Source: Amycolatopsis sulphurea
GTDB taxonomy: Bacteria; Actinomycetota; Actinomycetes; Mycobacteriales; Pseudonocardiaceae
Direction of reading: 5' to 3'
Assembly (NCBI RefSeq): GCF_002564045.1
Contig: NZ_PDJK01000002.1
Span: forward strand, 2,604,001 to 2,668,000
Length of the DNA: 64,000 nucleotides
The notes beneath the pieces were generated by a model. That model was not told the DNA's origin. It saw only the letters and a program-made list of their open reading frames with translations, and did not search any database. A program made the position numbers and the translations under genes. The number at the start of each line of letters is the position of its first letter. Position 1 is the first letter of the stretch. Below are positions 44,313 to 56,300 of this stretch, one piece after another.

Positions 44313-47300
44313 TTGAGTTTAATGGTGGACCCGAGTATGGATTGGGTCTTCTACCCTCTCGCGGGTGACGCCTGGCCGAAGGCCGACGAGGACGCGCTGC
44401 GCCAGCTGGCCGCCGAATGGGATCAGATCGCGCAGCAGATCGCGACGGCGAGCGCCGGGTTCAACCGGCTCGCCGAGCAGGTCACCGCGAATGTCGGCGG
44501 CGACGTCGCGGCCAATTTCACCGAGTTCGTCGGCAAGCTGAGCACGATCGGCAACGGCTACATCGCGCAGGCACAGCAGCAGGCGGCGGCTCTGCGGGAG
44601 TTCGCGCTCGATCAGGAAAATGCCAAGTACAGCATGCTGATCGCGATCGTGGTGACCGCGGCGGACCTGATCTGGGCAGCGTCGAACCCGTTCACCGCAC
44701 CGCTGATCCCGGCGATCTGGGGGGCCGGACGCGCCGCTGTGCAGGCGGCCGAGAAGACGATGATGGAGCGCCTGATCAGCCTGGCCGGCCAGCTGGGCCG
44801 CGGTGCTGCGATCGAGGCGGCCCAGGAAGCCGCGGAGCAGGCGCTCGCGGACGTCATCCAGATCGCACAGGGCAACCGGGATGGGCTCAGCAAGGCGGTC
44901 TGGCAGAGCGCGGTGATCGGCGGCGTGGCCGGCTTGTTCGCCACCGCGGCGCACGGAGCGCTGGGCAGGCGCGGCAACACCGCGCTCGGGGCAGGCGGTG
45001 TCGAAGCAGCGACCGAAGTCGTGGCCGGTGTGACCGGTGCGCTCGCTTTCGGCGGCGGTTTCGACAGCCTGGGCTGGGGCGCGCTCAATGGTTTCCTGAG
45101 TGGCACAGCCACCCATGGTGCCGGTCGTTTCGGCCAGAAAATGCACGACAAGTACGTCGGTGACGGCGCCAAGGGGCCGGATGCCGGCAGTTCCACCGGT
45201 GACATCAAGAACGACTCGTTCGGCGACATTCAGATTCCGAACGATCCGGCGCCGTCGTACGAGGATCGTCTCGGCGACCAGCTGGTGACCGATGAGCTTC
45301 CGCCACCGTATTCGGAAAAGCCCGGGGGCGCTCCGAGCAGGCCGCCATCTTTCGACAGTGGAATCGCGCCGCCGCCGTATTCCGAAGCGCCGCCACCCTA
45401 TTCGGAATCGCCGAGCGGCCAAGGGGGCGGGCAGAATGCGGCTCCCCCTGGGGTGCATACCGGAAACGAAGCGCCATCGAGTGGTGCACCCGTGTCCGGA
45501 AATGGTGGATCCATCGCCGGTGGCGGTGGGGCTTTCACCGGGAATGGTGGCCAGCCGGGCACGCGGAACACGCCCACCGGGCCGGCTCCGTCTGGTCAGT
45601 CTCCGGCCAGCGGCGGACGGCCCACCTCGACCGGTTCCACGCCGAGCGAATCCGGCTCGACGCGGGGGAATCCTCCGCAGGCCGGGAACGCCCCCGGTTC
45701 CGTCGCACCGCCGGTGGCGGGCAGTTCGCCTGGTGTGGTGAATTCGCCGGTTACCGGCAATTCTCCGGGTGCAATGGATTCGCCAGGTGCAGGCAATTCT
45801 CCGGTCTCGAGCCATCCGTCGAGTGCGGGCAATTCTTCGGGCGTGGTGGATTCTCCGGTCGGGGGAAACTCGACCGTGTCGCCTGGTCCGGAGGCAGGCA
45901 ATTCGCCTGCGATCGGCGGCCATTCCGGTGTCACCGACGTGGGATCGCCCGGAACTGGCACCTCTGTCGACGGTGGACTGCCCGGTTTCGGCGGCCCAAG
46001 CCACTCCGACAGCACACCGGTGCCCGGCGGCCACTCCGAGGGCACCCCAGGGACGCTGGACGGCACTCCGGGCAGCCAGGCCGGGAACACTCCAGTGGCG
46101 CCGGGGACGACTCCCGGGAGTCACTCCGATGGCACTCCGGCCGCGCCCAGCAGCACTCCGGGCAGTCACTCCGGCAGCACTCCGACGGTGCCCGGGACGA
46201 GCCCCGGCAGCACCACGACGACGCCCGGGACGACTCCGGCCGGCCACCAGGGCAGCATCGGTACGCCGGAGGTCTCGCACACCGGGCCGAGCCTTGGCAG
46301 CGGCGAGACACACACCTCCGCCCCGGGCCAGGTTTCCGGCCCGGGTCCCGCCCCGTCGTCGGAGAGCGGCCGCCCCGGGTCGGTCGCCCCGTCGCCGGTC
46401 GGGGAGCACGCTGGTTCGGTTGCTCCGTCGCCTGTGGGCGAGCACGCTGGTTCGGTCGCCCCATCGCCTGTGGGCGAGCACGCCGGCCCGGCCGTCCCAC
46501 CGCCTGTGGGCGAGCACGTCGGTTCGGTTGCTCCGTCGCCGGTGGGGGAGCACGCTGGTCCGGCCGTCTCACCGCCGGTGGGGGAGCACGCCGGTTCGGT
46601 CGCCCCGCCGCCCATGGGCGAGCACGCTGGTCCGGCCGTCTCACCGGGCACCGGGAGTACCGTTCCGCCCGCGACCGTCGGCACGCACGAGTCGAACGAG
46701 GGTGCCACTCCCGGGTCCTACACGGACACCAGCGGTGTCCCGGCCACTTCGCCCGATGCCGGCCGCAGCGGGACCACCGGGCCGCACTCGACCCCCGCCC
46801 CGAACACGGGATTCACCGGCGACACCCCGGTTGGGCAGCACTCGGGTACCACGCCCGACCAGCACTCGGGCCTGCCTGGTGGCACGACTCCGGGGCACCG
46901 CGAAGGCGTCGACACCGAGATCGCCGGTGGTACCACGGCCGACCAGCACCCGGGTTTCAGCGACGGTACGGTTCCCGGGCGGCACACGGATGGCACGCCT
47001 TCCAGGCAGGACTCGGCCGCCACGAACGAGACGACCACCGGGCAGGGCTTCACCGGGAACACCGCGACCGGCCCGAACGCGGGCGTCGAGAACAAGGCGA
47101 CCGGCGGACCGAACTCCGGTGTCACCAGCCCGTCCACGAACGTCAACCAGCCGAACACGGGCTCCACGACCGGGACGCAGCCGTCCGCGGACACCGCGAC
47201 CAAGTCCGGCGTTCCCACCGGCGACCGGACGACGCCCCCGCCGGTTTCGGGGAGTGTCGACGGGGTCAGAACGTCGTCCGGCCCGGTCGATTCCGGTGTC

Positions 47301-50300
47301 ACGCACGAATCCTCCACCGTGCACGGCGTACAGACCAGCACGGACCTGCCTGCCTCGTTGCGGCCCGGCAGCGATGTCCCGGCGGATTCGAGCCAGTCGC
47401 ACGTCGGCGGGGTCCAGCACGACGGCGAGACCTCCGGCAGGCCGGCGGAAACTCCTGTCACGCATCAGGATCCGGCGAACGCTGGGCCCGGCCAGCCGAG
47501 CGTCCACACTGGACAGCAAGATGCCGGTACCGGGCCTTCAAATGTCCGCAATGGACAGTCGGAAACGCCCGGGACCACTCCGGCCGGTCCTGCGCCGGGC
47601 CGGAACGTGGACGCCAAAACGGAGTCCGGTACGAAGGGTGATACCTCCGCCAAGGGGACCACGCCAGCGTCGACCGGCCGGAACCCGGCCGTCTCGGCCG
47701 ATAAGACGAACGAAAAGGACAGCAGGCGCGCAGAGCGGACGCCGGATCCGGCGCCGAGCCTGGCTGTGCAGCCGGTTTCCGAGCCGGAGATCCAGGCGGT
47801 GGGCGAGCGGTTCCTGCAGCGGTACGAGCCGGCGGTCGCCGATTACCCGCACGAGTTCAGCTCGGTGAAGGAAGACCGCCTGCGGACGCTGCTCCAAGGT
47901 CCGGATGGGCTGGTTCTGGACCGGCAGGCGATCAGCGATCGATACGGTCCGCGGGTCCGCCTGGTCGTGGACCAGCTCCTGCACGCCGAGGCCGACCGGC
48001 CGGGGCAGGTCCGGGCCAGGGCTGAGCGGATCGCGCAGGAGCTGGATCTGGCGCGTCCGGACGGTCCGGGGCTCAAGGGTGGTGCTCCGCGCTCGCCCGG
48101 GCGTCAGCACCTGGAACCGCCGCCGTCGCCGCATTCCACCGGGTCGGAGCGGTCGCCGCGGTCCTCCTACGACGGCCCGCCGGACCGGAGCCGGATGCTC
48201 GAGGATCGGCGGCCGTCCTCGCAGTTGTCGCGCAGCAGTGAGCCCTCGCCGCATTCGAGCCTGCGCCGGGCCGAGCAGCTGTTGTCGATCCCGGCCGTGA
48301 GCGATCCGGTCAGCCGGGAATGGGTGCTGCGGGCGGAACTGGAGCAGCCGGCGATCGTCGACCACCCCGACTGGCGGGCTTTGCGGCAGCGGATCGCCGC
48401 GCTGACCGAATCGGACTCCGCCACGGTGTCCAAAGTGGACAAACTTTCGGACGAGAACCTGGGCGACTTCTCGAAGTCGCTTGCCGGGATCAATCTGGAG
48501 ATCGGCGACTTCAGGGTCGGTATCCGGGTCGTCGGTATCCGGGAAGGCGATCTGGCGCACGAAGCGCGGGAAACGGATTCCACCTCCTCGCGGCAGGTGT
48601 CCTACGAGACGCAGCCGGATGAGACCTCGTCCACCGATTCCAGGGATCGCACGCCGATCAACCTCTCGGGCGTCGCGTCGTCGTTCATCCCGTCCACACC
48701 GGCCGGGAAGCCCGGCTTTTCCGTGGAAGGGCTCGGGAAGGAGACGCACGACTCCATCTCGATGAAGAAGACCCGCGGGCACAAGGTGTCGACGTCCGAG
48801 GACCTGCGGAGCCGGACCTCGCGGCGCCACGTGACCTACGAGATCACCGCCATCCCGAAGCCGGGCGGACCGTTCAGCCGCGGCCGCAAGACCGCCTCCT
48901 GGGCAATGGACGTGCCGGTGCGGCTGTCCTGGCCGACGCATGACGTGCCGGCCGAGGGGCTGCCGGATCCGGTACTGCTCAGCTATTCTCAGGATCCGTC
49001 GCAGCGCAAGTCGGTTCAGCACGTCCGGTTCGCCGGGCTGGGTGATGTCTTCGACACCGTGCGGCAGAAGTACGGGCTGGAGAGCACCGACCCGGAGGTC
49101 GAGAAGTTCCGCACCTGGTTGAACGACCTCGGCCCGGGTTTCGGCGACAAGCTGATCAACGGGCAGGTCGCGACGAAGTCGTTCAGGTTCAACGAGCCCG
49201 GCCCAGCCCTGTTCTCGGTCGCGCTCGCGCCGCCGGACGGGGTGCCCGAACTGCGCACCGTCCCGGTCGGGGTGGGGCTCAAGCGCATTTCGCATCAGCG
49301 GAACGTGAGTGGTGAGTACCGCCAGTCCCATGCTTCGAAAGAAAAATGGGGTGGGGCACTCACTCATTCGGTCGGTGAGGAAGTCCACGGCGTACCCGGT
49401 GTGAAGGCCGGCGGAAAGCTGTCGTACAGCAAGTCGAACACCGACACGCGTAACGAGACCGAAGCGTACGGGTCGGCGAAGACCTCGGCAGTCGAAGGAA
49501 ACTTCAACTCGCACGACCTCGCGTTCGACTACGTGCTGACCATGACGGACCCGAAGACCAACAGGCCGGTGGAGCCGGCTGTCCCGGGCCCGGAAACCCG
49601 GCGCAGCACCGATGGCCCGTCCGCGACGCGGGTGCCCGGCAGGGCAAGGCTGTGGCTGTCCCGGCCGGGCGAGACGGAGTCGGCCCCGCAGTCCGATACG
49701 GAGTCCGAGCTCAGCGGCCGCAGGCCCAAGTCCGGCATTCCCCGAGACGAGGTGGCCGACCAGTTCCATGCCTCGTGGCTGCTGCCGGTCGAGACGCAGG
49801 CCAAGCTCATGCGCGAAGTTCTCGGGCCCGCGCTGCACTCCCTCGGCCTCGATCGCGAACTGAGCGGGGTCCAGCACCGTTTCTCGGAATTCCTCAACGA
49901 GAACGCGAGAACCCTGTTCGAGCGGGGCGATCCGGTCCGGTTCCCACTACCCGGGGACAAGGATCTGTACTTCGACGGACATACGGACACCGGCACCGGC
50001 GAATACCGGGGCAAGGTCCCCTGGCGCGAGATCGACCACAAACTCGTCGCCAGTGACGCGACCCAGCTCGACAGCCAGCGGATCCGGCAGATCGGTGCGA
50101 ATCTCAACGCCGAGGGCCAGGTGGCACTGGCCACGCTCGGCGGGGATCTCGGTGTCTCCCAGGAGCGCTCCGACGGCGGGGACGTCTCCCGGACGGTGGA
50201 ACTCGAGCGCTCCCGGGCGGCTGCTCTGCCGGATCCGGATTCGCCGAAGCGCGGCGACGGCGATGTGCACCGGTACGGCTATTCCGCGCACATCCGGGCG

Positions 50301-53300
50301 CGACTCGGCCAGGACGTGGACCAGCTGGACAACCAGCAGTGGAGCACGTCTGCCGAGGTGCAGGTCCTCGCCTTGAAGCGGCGGGGCGAAGGCGTGGACG
50401 TCCGCCGGGATCCGGCGCGCCGGGAGACCGACTGGGACGAGGTCGACTCCGTCGACCTTTCGCACGCCCGTCCCGGTGACCTCCCGCTGGATTACGACCT
50501 GGAGGCCTTCAAACCGGTTCGCCACCTCGGCTCGACCTTCAAGAGCCTGCTGAAGCCGCCGGACGCGCAGGGTCGCCGCGCGAAGGCGGGCGAGGCGATC
50601 AAGCAGCTGGCGCTGGGATCCAGGGCGTCGGCACTGGGTGCGCATCGTGGCGATGCGAAGGACAAGGACGTCTCGCACGACGCGGTGGAGCGGTGGGCGG
50701 GCTCGGAGGCCCGGCAGGCCCGGATGGAACTCGCCACCCGCTCGTCGGACGTGCTGCCGCTGGAGAGTTACAACGACCAGGGGTTGCTGGGCAGCCGGGA
50801 TCTCCTCGGCACCGGGTCGCTGACGACGCGGTACTTCAACCCGCGGGTCATCGACCGGGAAGAAGCGCACCAATTCAGCCAGACGAGGAGGGTGCGCACC
50901 GAGGTCACGACCTCGCATTCCCGCTCGACCGGCGTCAAGGCGACCTTCAGCACCTCCTTGGACACCGGGGGCAAGGCGAGTGTCGGTGCCGAGGCCACCG
51001 CGGGCTACAGCCGCGGCCCGAGCGCGAAGATGTCCGTCACGGGCACCACCGAAAGCACCGAGTCCGATGTGGAACGCGGCTACCTGGTCGAGTACGACGC
51101 GCACCACCTGCTGGACGTGTCGGTGCACGAGAGCACCACCGGCCCGCTCGGCGACCAGCATCCGCGGACCTCGGCCGATCAGCGGAAGGTCAAGTTCGTG
51201 CCGGACGCGGTGCGGGTCTGGGTGCGGGCCGGCGAGCTGTCCACCGTGGGCGAGCTGACCGCGCACGATCTCACCAATCTGGATCCCGCGGACCGCGAGC
51301 GTTATCTGGCCGCCCGCACTCCGTCTACTGTGGACTCCGAGGTGGTGCCGGAGAAGCAGCCGCGGTCCGAAACGCAACCGGAAACCGAGAAGGAAACCGA
51401 GCAGCAGGACGAGAAGCGGCCGGAGGCCGAGCCCGCAACGCCGGCCGGCCGCAAGGGCGGCCTGCCGGAGGCGGCCGAGCGCGGTGCCGGGTCGATCGGG
51501 CCGGGGCGCCCGGATGTGGTGCGTGACTTCCAGTCGAAGCTGCGTAAGGCCTTGCGCAGCTGGGAATCGACCGTCGCGCAGCCGGAGGCGCGAGAGAAGT
51601 ACGAGAAGCTGCACGACCGGTTGGTCGCGGACCTGGGCCGCAAGCTGTCGCAGGGCGGTTTCGACGCGATGGTCCGCGAAATGCGCGGCGGCGGCCTGCC
51701 GGTGCACGGCGAGCGCATCGGCGATTCCGGCAAGCTGGAGCAGCTGGGGGTGCTCAAGGCCCGGGTCGTCGGCGGGCGGCACCTCGGCGAATCGGCGCAG
51801 TACAGCCAGACCGTCACGGTGAAGACGGGGAAGAAACCGGTCACGGGCAAGCAGTCCAGCTGGACCAAGGGCCTGACGGGGAACGTCACGCCGACGATGC
51901 CCTCGCTGCCTGGTGTCCCGCTGCTCGACAAGGCGCTGGCGCCGAAGGCGGGGGTGAGCAGCAAGCACACCAAGAGCACCGAATCCAGCGACGAGAAGCA
52001 GTACACCACCACATTCCGCTGGAGCGGTCCGGCGGAAGTCCACGGCGCCGATCTGGAAATCGAACTGGAACTGTTCCCGCACGCGCGGTCCGGTATGTAC
52101 CGGCGGTTCATTCCGTTCCTGCGCCGGGAGCCGGTGAACGGTTCCTTCGACGCGGGCAAGTTCACGCTTTCCGATGACGCGGTGCGTTTCAAGTCACCGG
52201 AATACCTGCCGGTGCGCAGCGAGCCGGTCGCCTCGCAGGCGGAGGGCTCACTGCGCGAATGGTGGGCGGCCCAGGACGAGAAGGGCGTGCACGGCTTCCC
52301 CGACGAGGCGGCGATCGTGCCGTTGCCCGCCAACGCGCCGAAGTTGCACCAGTGGGTGCGTGACCAGGTCGGCGGGCTGAACTCGCGGCGCGCCTACCGG
52401 TTGCTGCTCGGTACCGGATCCGTCCAGGTGAACGAGCAGTTCCGGGACACGCTTTCGCCGCACGGCCTGGTGGCCGACGTCGAAAGCACGACGGTTTCGT
52501 CGGTCGCGATCAAGAGCGACCTCACCAATCTGAAGCTGCTGGGGGAGATTCCCGGCGCCTCGATGGAGCACGAGGTCACCGAGCCGCACAAGACGGTGGT
52601 CAAGGGCAAGAAGGACACCACCGGCGAGGCGCACCTGCTCTCCGACGCCGTGACCGCTTTGACGACGAAACCGGAAGGGATCACGAAGGAACTCGGCAGC
52701 AAACAGACCGAGGCGCGTACCGAGACTTCGCCTGCCAAGAAGTCCTCCGGTAAGAGCTACCTGGTCAGCGCGGAACTGAACTGGGATGTCTCGCGGACGA
52801 ACCGCAATTCCCGCAAGTCCGTCGAGGAGCGCATCGACCAGGACGGCCAGATCTGGCTCCGGGTGAACGAGGCGGGTCTGAAGGCGCTCGGGTTCGACGT
52901 GCCGGCGGTGGTCGCCCAGAAGCCAGCGGAGTCCGGGCACGACACCTCGGTGAACGACGACGCCGCAGGGAAGCAGTTCACGGAAAAGGGTTCCGGGCCG
53001 AAGGGCGCTACGGCCAAGGACGCCGAGCCGGATGTCCCCGCGGCCACGGACCCCACGGACCCCAAGGACACCGCGCGGAAACTGCGCAGCTTCGGTGCCG
53101 TCCTCGTGGCCGACGACGGTCCGTCCACCGCGCCGGCCCGCCCGGCGACGGCGTCCACGACCTTGTCCAACCGCCCGCAGAACCCGGATACCGGGGTGGG
53201 AATCGATTCCGGACGCGGGTTCGACGCGGTCCGGGAAAGCAATTCGAGCGCCAAGCCGTCGTCGTTCAACCGGGTCCGGCCCCGCGCGTTGACGGGCGAA

Positions 53301-56300
53301 GAGCAGGCCGCGGTCGACGCCGCCCTCCGGCATTACGCGCCGATCATCGGGGCACAGCGGGCGCATTCCAGCCGCGCCGGTGTCGAGCAGGAAGTGCAGA
53401 ACATCGGCGGGGTGACGGTCGGGCTGGAAAAGGGCCTTCCTTCGCTGGGTATGGGCGGCGAATACATCGGGTCGCACCAGACGGTCAACCTCTACGCGTC
53501 CGCCGTGCTCAGCAAGGAATTCGGCGGTGGCGTGCGGGGCCTCGAAGGCATCGTGACCCACGAACTGTCCCACGGTCTGCTCAAGTACGCGCTGAAGGAT
53601 TACCAGCGGTACGTCGGCAGCTGGAATGAGGACGGCAGCCCGTTGCGGCGTCCGGAAGCCGAGCCGCCGATCACGTCGTATGTGCGTACTGCCTCGGACG
53701 ACTTCCGGACGTCGATCATGTGGCACGAACTCGGCCGCGATCGGCTGGAGAGCCGGTCGCCGCGGCGTGCGGACTTCGTCGCCCGGCTGGCAGCCGAGCA
53801 CCCCGATGTCTTCGTCCGCGGTGAGAAGGAGTCCGCGGGTGCTTTCGCGGCGCGGGTCGCCCGTGAACTCCATGACCACAAGCCGGAATTCAACGAGCAC
53901 ACCGGTTACTGGCACGCCGACGGCTCGCCCGAGTTCGCCGGCGAACGCCCGATCACCCGCTATGGCACGACGAACCCGAACGAGGACATGGCCGAAACGG
54001 CCAAGTACTACTTCCTCGACCCGGATCGGCTGCGTGCCCAGGCCCCGCGGCGGGCCGAGTTCTTCGACCAGCTGGTGGCGAGCTGGACGCCGGAGGGCAA
54101 ACAGCCCGAAGGGCCAGTGGTGGTGGCCCCGCCGTCGATTGCCGGGAGGCTCCCTCTCGTCAGGAACGAATCGTTCGACTCCGCCGTCGACGTTTCCCTC
54201 GAAGCGGAAGACGTCACGCTCGCGCCGAAGCCCCCGGTCGACGACGAGCCGGGCATCGAGCTGCAGGACCTCCCGCCGCGGCGACCGCAGCCCGAGCCGC
54301 AGCCGGATCGGAACCTGCCGGCGATCCCGGAAGACGCCGAGCTGACCCAGGACGCCACCCCGCCGGACGACCGCGACGAATCCTCCGCCGAGGAGCAGGA
54401 CCGCCGCCCCTTCGCCGAGCGGCTGCCGCGGTTCGTCCGGGACGGGGACGCACTCGGCTCGGTCGTGCCGGTCGACGTGCAGGGTGGCCCGGACGTGGAC
54501 GCCGCCATCCGCAGGCTGGTCCAGCGGGTGGATCCGCGACGGGACGCGATGCCGGAGCCGCGCGGTATCGACGCGATCGTGGATACCCTCAGCGGCCCCG
54601 GCTTCGAGTCCTTCCTCCGGGGCCGCACCTCGATGATCCGGGTGCGGGACAAGTGGTACGAGGTGCACGTCCGCGCCAAGATGCACCTGGACGGGGTCGA
54701 CGCCACCCAGGTGCGGCCGGTGACCGAGAAGCTGAACACCGATCTCAAGGACGAAGCCAAGGTCACCCACGCCCAGGCGAACACCGACACCACCGCGTCC
54801 CAGATCGGTACCTCCTACTTCGCCGCGTTCCCCGCGCTCGGCCCGTACGCCTCGATTTCGGTCTCGGCTCAGCTCGCCACGCCGGCGATCGAGCACAAGT
54901 CCACCGTCACCGGGACCGACCAGCGGGTGATCCGCTCCGCCGGGGACCAGCAGCGTGCCGAGGTCGGGGTCACCTTCGACATCACGGTGCGCACCGAGAC
55001 CGGCACGATCACCGGGACCTCGGTGGAGGGCGGGGTCGGGCTGGTGCTCTCCACCGACCTGGGCAAGATGACGGCGCCGGAACTGGAGCGGCCCGCCGAC
55101 CCTGCGCCGGACTGGGCGAAGAAGGTCGAATTCCTGGTTCCGGAAGCCGTGGTGCTGGACGAGCGCAGGCTGTTCGAGCGGGTGCGGGAGAATCTGCCGC
55201 CTTCGGTGACCGGTTTCAGTGCGCCCGGCCGGGCCGTGCTGCGTGATTTCCTGAGCGGCCCGGTGTTGCGCGACGCCGTCGGCTCCGCGCTGCAGGGCGG
55301 GAAGGTGACTTCGAACGACCTGCTGAGCCCGCACGCCGCGCACCGCGATGCAGTCCAGCTGACCGCGAAGCCGACCGATGTCGAGCTGCTCGGCGTGGTA
55401 CCGGGGAAAAGCGAACTGCGGTTCAACGACTCTTCGGTGAACGCCGGCAGTACCGAGGCCGTGTCGAAGTTCGGGATGGATGTGAGCCCGACGTTCGGCG
55501 GCGGCGCATACACTCCCGGCGGCGTCGGCGCGGTCGGCGGCGTGACCGGTTCGCTGGCCCGCAAGCGCGGCGAGACTTCGCTCAGCGGCAGCAACGTCAC
55601 CAGCAAGTCCTCGGTGAACGTCAAGGGCGACATCGGCTTGTACAAGCTCACCGTCGACGTCGGGATCACCTCTTCCACCGGCGACACGGTCACCGTCCCG
55701 GCCACCGTGTACACGCGGATGGGGCTGCCCGAGGCCAAGGCGCAGGGCCTGCCGGTGCCCACGGGCACCAGAGCCAGGTTCACCTTCACCGGCGCGCGGC
55801 ACGAACCTCCGTACCTTCTCGCCGCGGCCGCGGCCGGGCACGTGCACGCCGGGACGTTCGTACCGGCGACCGAGCTGCAGCCGCAGATCGAGAAGGCGTT
55901 GCGGGATCAGCCCGGGTACGCGAAGTTCTTCCCGCGCTGGGACAAGCTGCAGCGGGACAACAACACCGGGGCCAGCCGGGAGGTCGGCGAACGGCTGGCG
56001 AACCTGCGCAAGCTGACCGCGGCCTTCTCCCCGGCGGCCCTGCGGTCCAAAATGGACAGTCTGCTCGGCCCCGGCGTCTCGGTGCAGTTCAAGCGACATG
56101 GGCTGTTCACCGACGAGTACATCAACGTGACCGTCAAAGCGAAGCTCTCGCCGGGCCGGCACCTCGGGCAGGCCAGTGGGCGGTCGGTACGGGCCAATGC
56201 CGAGACGAAGCCGGAGATGGGCAGCGCCACCAGCACCGAGCGGGGCTGGGGGATCGGTTTCGAAGGCCGCGTCGGCCTGCCGACCAACACCCCGCTCACC

